DNA from: Lysinibacillus alkalisoli
GTDB taxonomy: Bacteria; Bacillota; Bacilli; Bacillales_A; Planococcaceae
Length of the DNA: 64,000 bases
Assembly (NCBI RefSeq): GCF_014643595.1
Contig: NZ_BMJT01000001.1
Coordinates: 310,001-374,000, forward strand
Reading direction: 5' to 3'
Under the pieces are notes generated by a model, which saw only the letters and a program-made list of their open reading frames with translations, had not been told where the DNA came from and did not search any database. Positions 62,230 through 64,000 of this stretch are shown in pieces; positions within the stretch are counted from its first letter, which is position 1; the number at the start of each line of letters is the position of its first letter. The translations under genes were made by a program, and so were the position numbers.

Positions 62230-63960
62230 ATGTTTAAACGTATTTCAAGTTTATTTTTAACACTATTACTTGTCGTTGGCTTTGCATTTCCAGCAGCAGC
62301 CGATTGGACAACGTATCAAGGAAATAATAATCACAATGGTGTAATTACAGACGGGGCACCAATTACAGCAAGCGTTAATACCGCAATGGTTAATTTAACA
62401 CACAACGGATCTGGCTGGGATGGTATTGACACTGCACCAGTTATGCAAACTTTAGATAATGGCGATACGTATGCCTATGTTATTTATGATGGGTATGCAG
62501 TGAATGGTAACAATGGTGGTGGTCGTTTAGCAAAGGTACGTGCGAATGATGCAAAAGAGATTTGGAGTAAACAGTTAACATTATCTGCAGGATTCCAACT
62601 TTCAACCCCTTTATTAGTACAAGGAAATGATGCATCTAGTGAAGCTGATGACACAATTTATGTTGGTACAACAGGTTTTTCTCAACTGTTAAAAAATGAT
62701 GAATTAAATGGTTCACCAGTAACAGATTGGACAGTTACTGGTGGTGTAGCGTCAGGCACAGGAATTGATGTAACTGGAAACCAAGTTGTTACCTTAAAGC
62801 AAACAGGTTTGGCATTAAATAATGCAGCTACAAACCGTGCGACTTTAGGTATTCATGTTGGCAATAACGCCAATACGAATGTAACTGCAGATGTACAAGT
62901 CAAAGTTAATGGTACTACAGTAGTAACAAAAGCGTTTTCAAAATCAAGTTCAGATGCTCAAGCTAAACCAATTCAAGACCCAGCAAATCCAGGGCAATAT
63001 TACTATTATTTAAATGATAATTTTGCAGCGATGGCAGGCGATGAAGTGGAGTATATCATCGATGTGAAAAATAATGCGAGTACAGTTAAAGTAGACTATG
63101 CAAGTTTGTATCAACAAACAGGTTCAATTCAAAAAGTAACAGGCTTAGATCAACCATCACCAAGTAATGTGTCGATTGTAACAGGCATTGCAGGTCAAAT
63201 TAATACGCCAATTACAACAGATGGCACATATTTGTACTTTGGTACATGGACAGGTAAAGGTGGCGGTACATATTATCAAGTTGAAATCGCTAACCCTACA
63301 AATGTTAAAACAGCAACAACAGGGGACTATTATTGGGCAGGTGCTGTAGTAGTCGGTAATTATGTCTATTTTGGTGGCGATGGAGGTAAATTACATTATA
63401 GATCAGTTGCCAACTTTGCTAATGTTGGTGGTGTGATTAATCTATCTACAGATGGTGGTGTTACAGCAGGTAATGTTCGCTCATCTATTGCATTAGTAGA
63501 TAATACCTTGTACTTCACTAGTCAAGGCGGGTATTTATGGTCTTACGAGCTAGACCAAGATGGTATACCTACATTTGAATGGAAAGTCGCTTTAGGAGGT
63601 ACATCAACTTCAACCCCAGTGATTACTAATAATGGTAAGGCATATGTTGGTTATTATGCAGGTTTCACAAATGGTGGTGTTCAAGCTATTGATTTAAATA
63701 CAAAGAGTGTGACAACAGTTGGTACACCTGGACCTGTTCAATCTTCAGTGGTTGCTTATAGTGTAGGGACTACAGATTATATTTATTTAACAACAAATGC
63801 AGCAGATGGCGCAGGCTATAGTTTTAATGGTACTACAACTCAAGAACTATGGAATACAACTAACACAGATGGGAAAACTTATACGCTACAAGGAATGGCG
63901 GCAAGTGGTGGTTATTTAGTATTTGGTAATGATTATAATAACCTTTATATTATTAAGTAA
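62230..63960 (+). CDS. Secreted PQQ-type beta-propeller protein with inserted beta domain
   Basis: A 576-residue exported protein with a signal peptide (1-23, cleavage near FPAAADW). It opens with WTTYQGNNNHNG, the usual entry strand of PQQ-like propellers. Blade-type strands follow (AKVRANDAKEIWSKQ, STPVITNNGKAYVGYY, GVQAIDLNTKSV) to a closing GYLVFGNDYNNLYIIK. Residues about 150-300 interrupt the propeller with a separate beta-sandwich-like domain. No SLH, LPxTG or lipobox is seen, so it may be soluble or held by its partner. ATG 62230 has GGAGAGGAAG upstream. It is the second gene of the riboswitch operon. Bacteroides BtuG is a surface B12-binding propeller, a suggestive analogy. Confidence 0.82.
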   Translation: MFKRISSLFLTLLLVVGFAFPAAADWTTYQGNNNHNGVITDGAPITASVNTAMVNLTHNGSGWDGIDTAPVMQTLDNGDTYAYVIYDGYAVNGNNGGGRLAKVRANDAKEIWSKQLTLSAGFQLSTPLLVQGNDASSEADDTIYVGTTGFSQLLKNDELNGSPVTDWTVTGGVASGTGIDVTGNQVVTLKQTGLALNNAATNRATLGIHVGNNANTNVTADVQVKVNGTTVVTKAFSKSSSDAQAKPIQDPANPGQYYYYLNDNFAAMAGDEVEYIIDVKNNASTVKVDYASLYQQTGSIQKVTGLDQPSPSNVSIVTGIAGQINTPITTDGTYLYFGTWTGKGGGTYYQVEIANPTNVKTATTGDYYWAGAVVVGNYVYFGGDGGKLHYRSVANFANVGGVINLSTDGGVTAGNVRSSIALVDNTLYFTSQGGYLWSYELDQDGIPTFEWKVALGGTSTSTPVITNNGKAYVGYYAGFTNGGVQAIDLNTKSVTTVGTPGPVQSSVVAYSVGTTDYIYLTTNAADGAGYSFNGTTTQELWNTTNTDGKTYTLQGMAASGGYLVFGNDYNNLYIIK

Positions 63961-63975
63961 TTTTATTAATGAGAG

Positions 63976-63999
63976 CTCTAACTTTGTTATAAGTTAGAG
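63976..63999 (+). terminator. Probable terminator ending the B12-responsive operon
   Basis: 9-bp stem CTCTAACTT (63976-63984) / AAGTTAGAG (63991-63999), 6-nt loop. The window ends before a T-run could be seen. Confidence 0.6.
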
Positions 64000-64000
64000 T

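Noticed and set aside
58981-63960. DUF4430 (transcobalamin-type beta domain) in either B12-operon protein
   Set aside because: I looked for the characteristic beta-grasp-like sequence and did not find it; if such a partner exists it is outside the window.

Overview
The window is low-GC Firmicute DNA. AGGAGG-type ribosome binding sites, Rho-independent terminators after most transcription units, bacillithiol biosynthesis (bshB2), coproheme decarboxylase (hemQ), the lipoyl-relay transferase lipL, a class A sortase and S-layer-homology (SLH) domains all point to Bacillales. The gene content, with large sortase substrates and many blocks matching Bacillus subtilis ywd, ywf, ywh, ywi, yng and ywj neighbourhoods, fits a Planococcaceae/Caryophanaceae relative (Kurthia- or Lysinibacillus-like). 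That placement is inference from gene content only. No rRNA, tRNA, insertion sequence, phage module or CRISPR array was seen.

Layout. 1-5 kb: the start of a YjiH-type membrane protein, yojF-bshB2, pdxK, and ung with a tiny CxxC-protein gene, ywdI and ywdK. 5.1-6.0 kb: a decayed arsenite/bile-acid-type permease. 6-10 kb: an AI-2E-family membrane protein, a VanY-type carboxypeptidase, hemQ, lipL and a DUF1450 gene. 10.2-15.3 kb: an RpiR-controlled operon (M20 hydrolase, GNAT, N-succinylamino-acid racemase, YkvI-type membrane protein) that reads as the D- to L-amino-acid conversion pathway. 15.4-26.2 kb: a LysR gene, scoAB, a TetR gene and a complete isovaleryl-CoA (leucine) degradation operon preceded by a TetR-type operator. 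Its product acetoacetate would be activated by ScoAB.

26.6-41.3 kb is a surface module: two very large sortase-anchored adhesins with the unusual sorting signal LPQTDG, a ywfO HD hydrolase between them, an orphan response regulator with a SARP-like output domain, and a class A sortase. One adhesin has a Cna-B stalk. The other has eight Cys-bracketed repeats and a Shine-Dalgarno sequence buried in a hairpin. 41.3-48.2 kb: 4-OT tautomerase, ywhD, a class A PBP, a decayed GNAT gene, ywiB-argS and a GNAT gene. 48.2-51.9 kb: a MerR-controlled acyl-CoA ligase/AidB-like dehydrogenase operon with a textbook 19-bp-spacer promoter and palindrome. 51.9-58.4 kb: amidase, LuxR-type regulator, XRE-cupin regulator, cobalamin adenosyltransferase and the FadF iron-sulfur reductase.

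58.6-64 kb holds the most interesting locus. A cobalamin riboswitch with a terminator platform sits in front of an SLH-anchored alpha/alpha-toroid protein and a secreted PQQ-type beta-propeller, followed by what looks like a terminator at the window edge. The folds recall intrinsic factor/transcobalamin (toroid) and Bacteroides BtuG (propeller). I propose an extracellular B12-capture system on a Gram-positive S-layer. The riboswitch is seen directly; the B12-binding role is inference.
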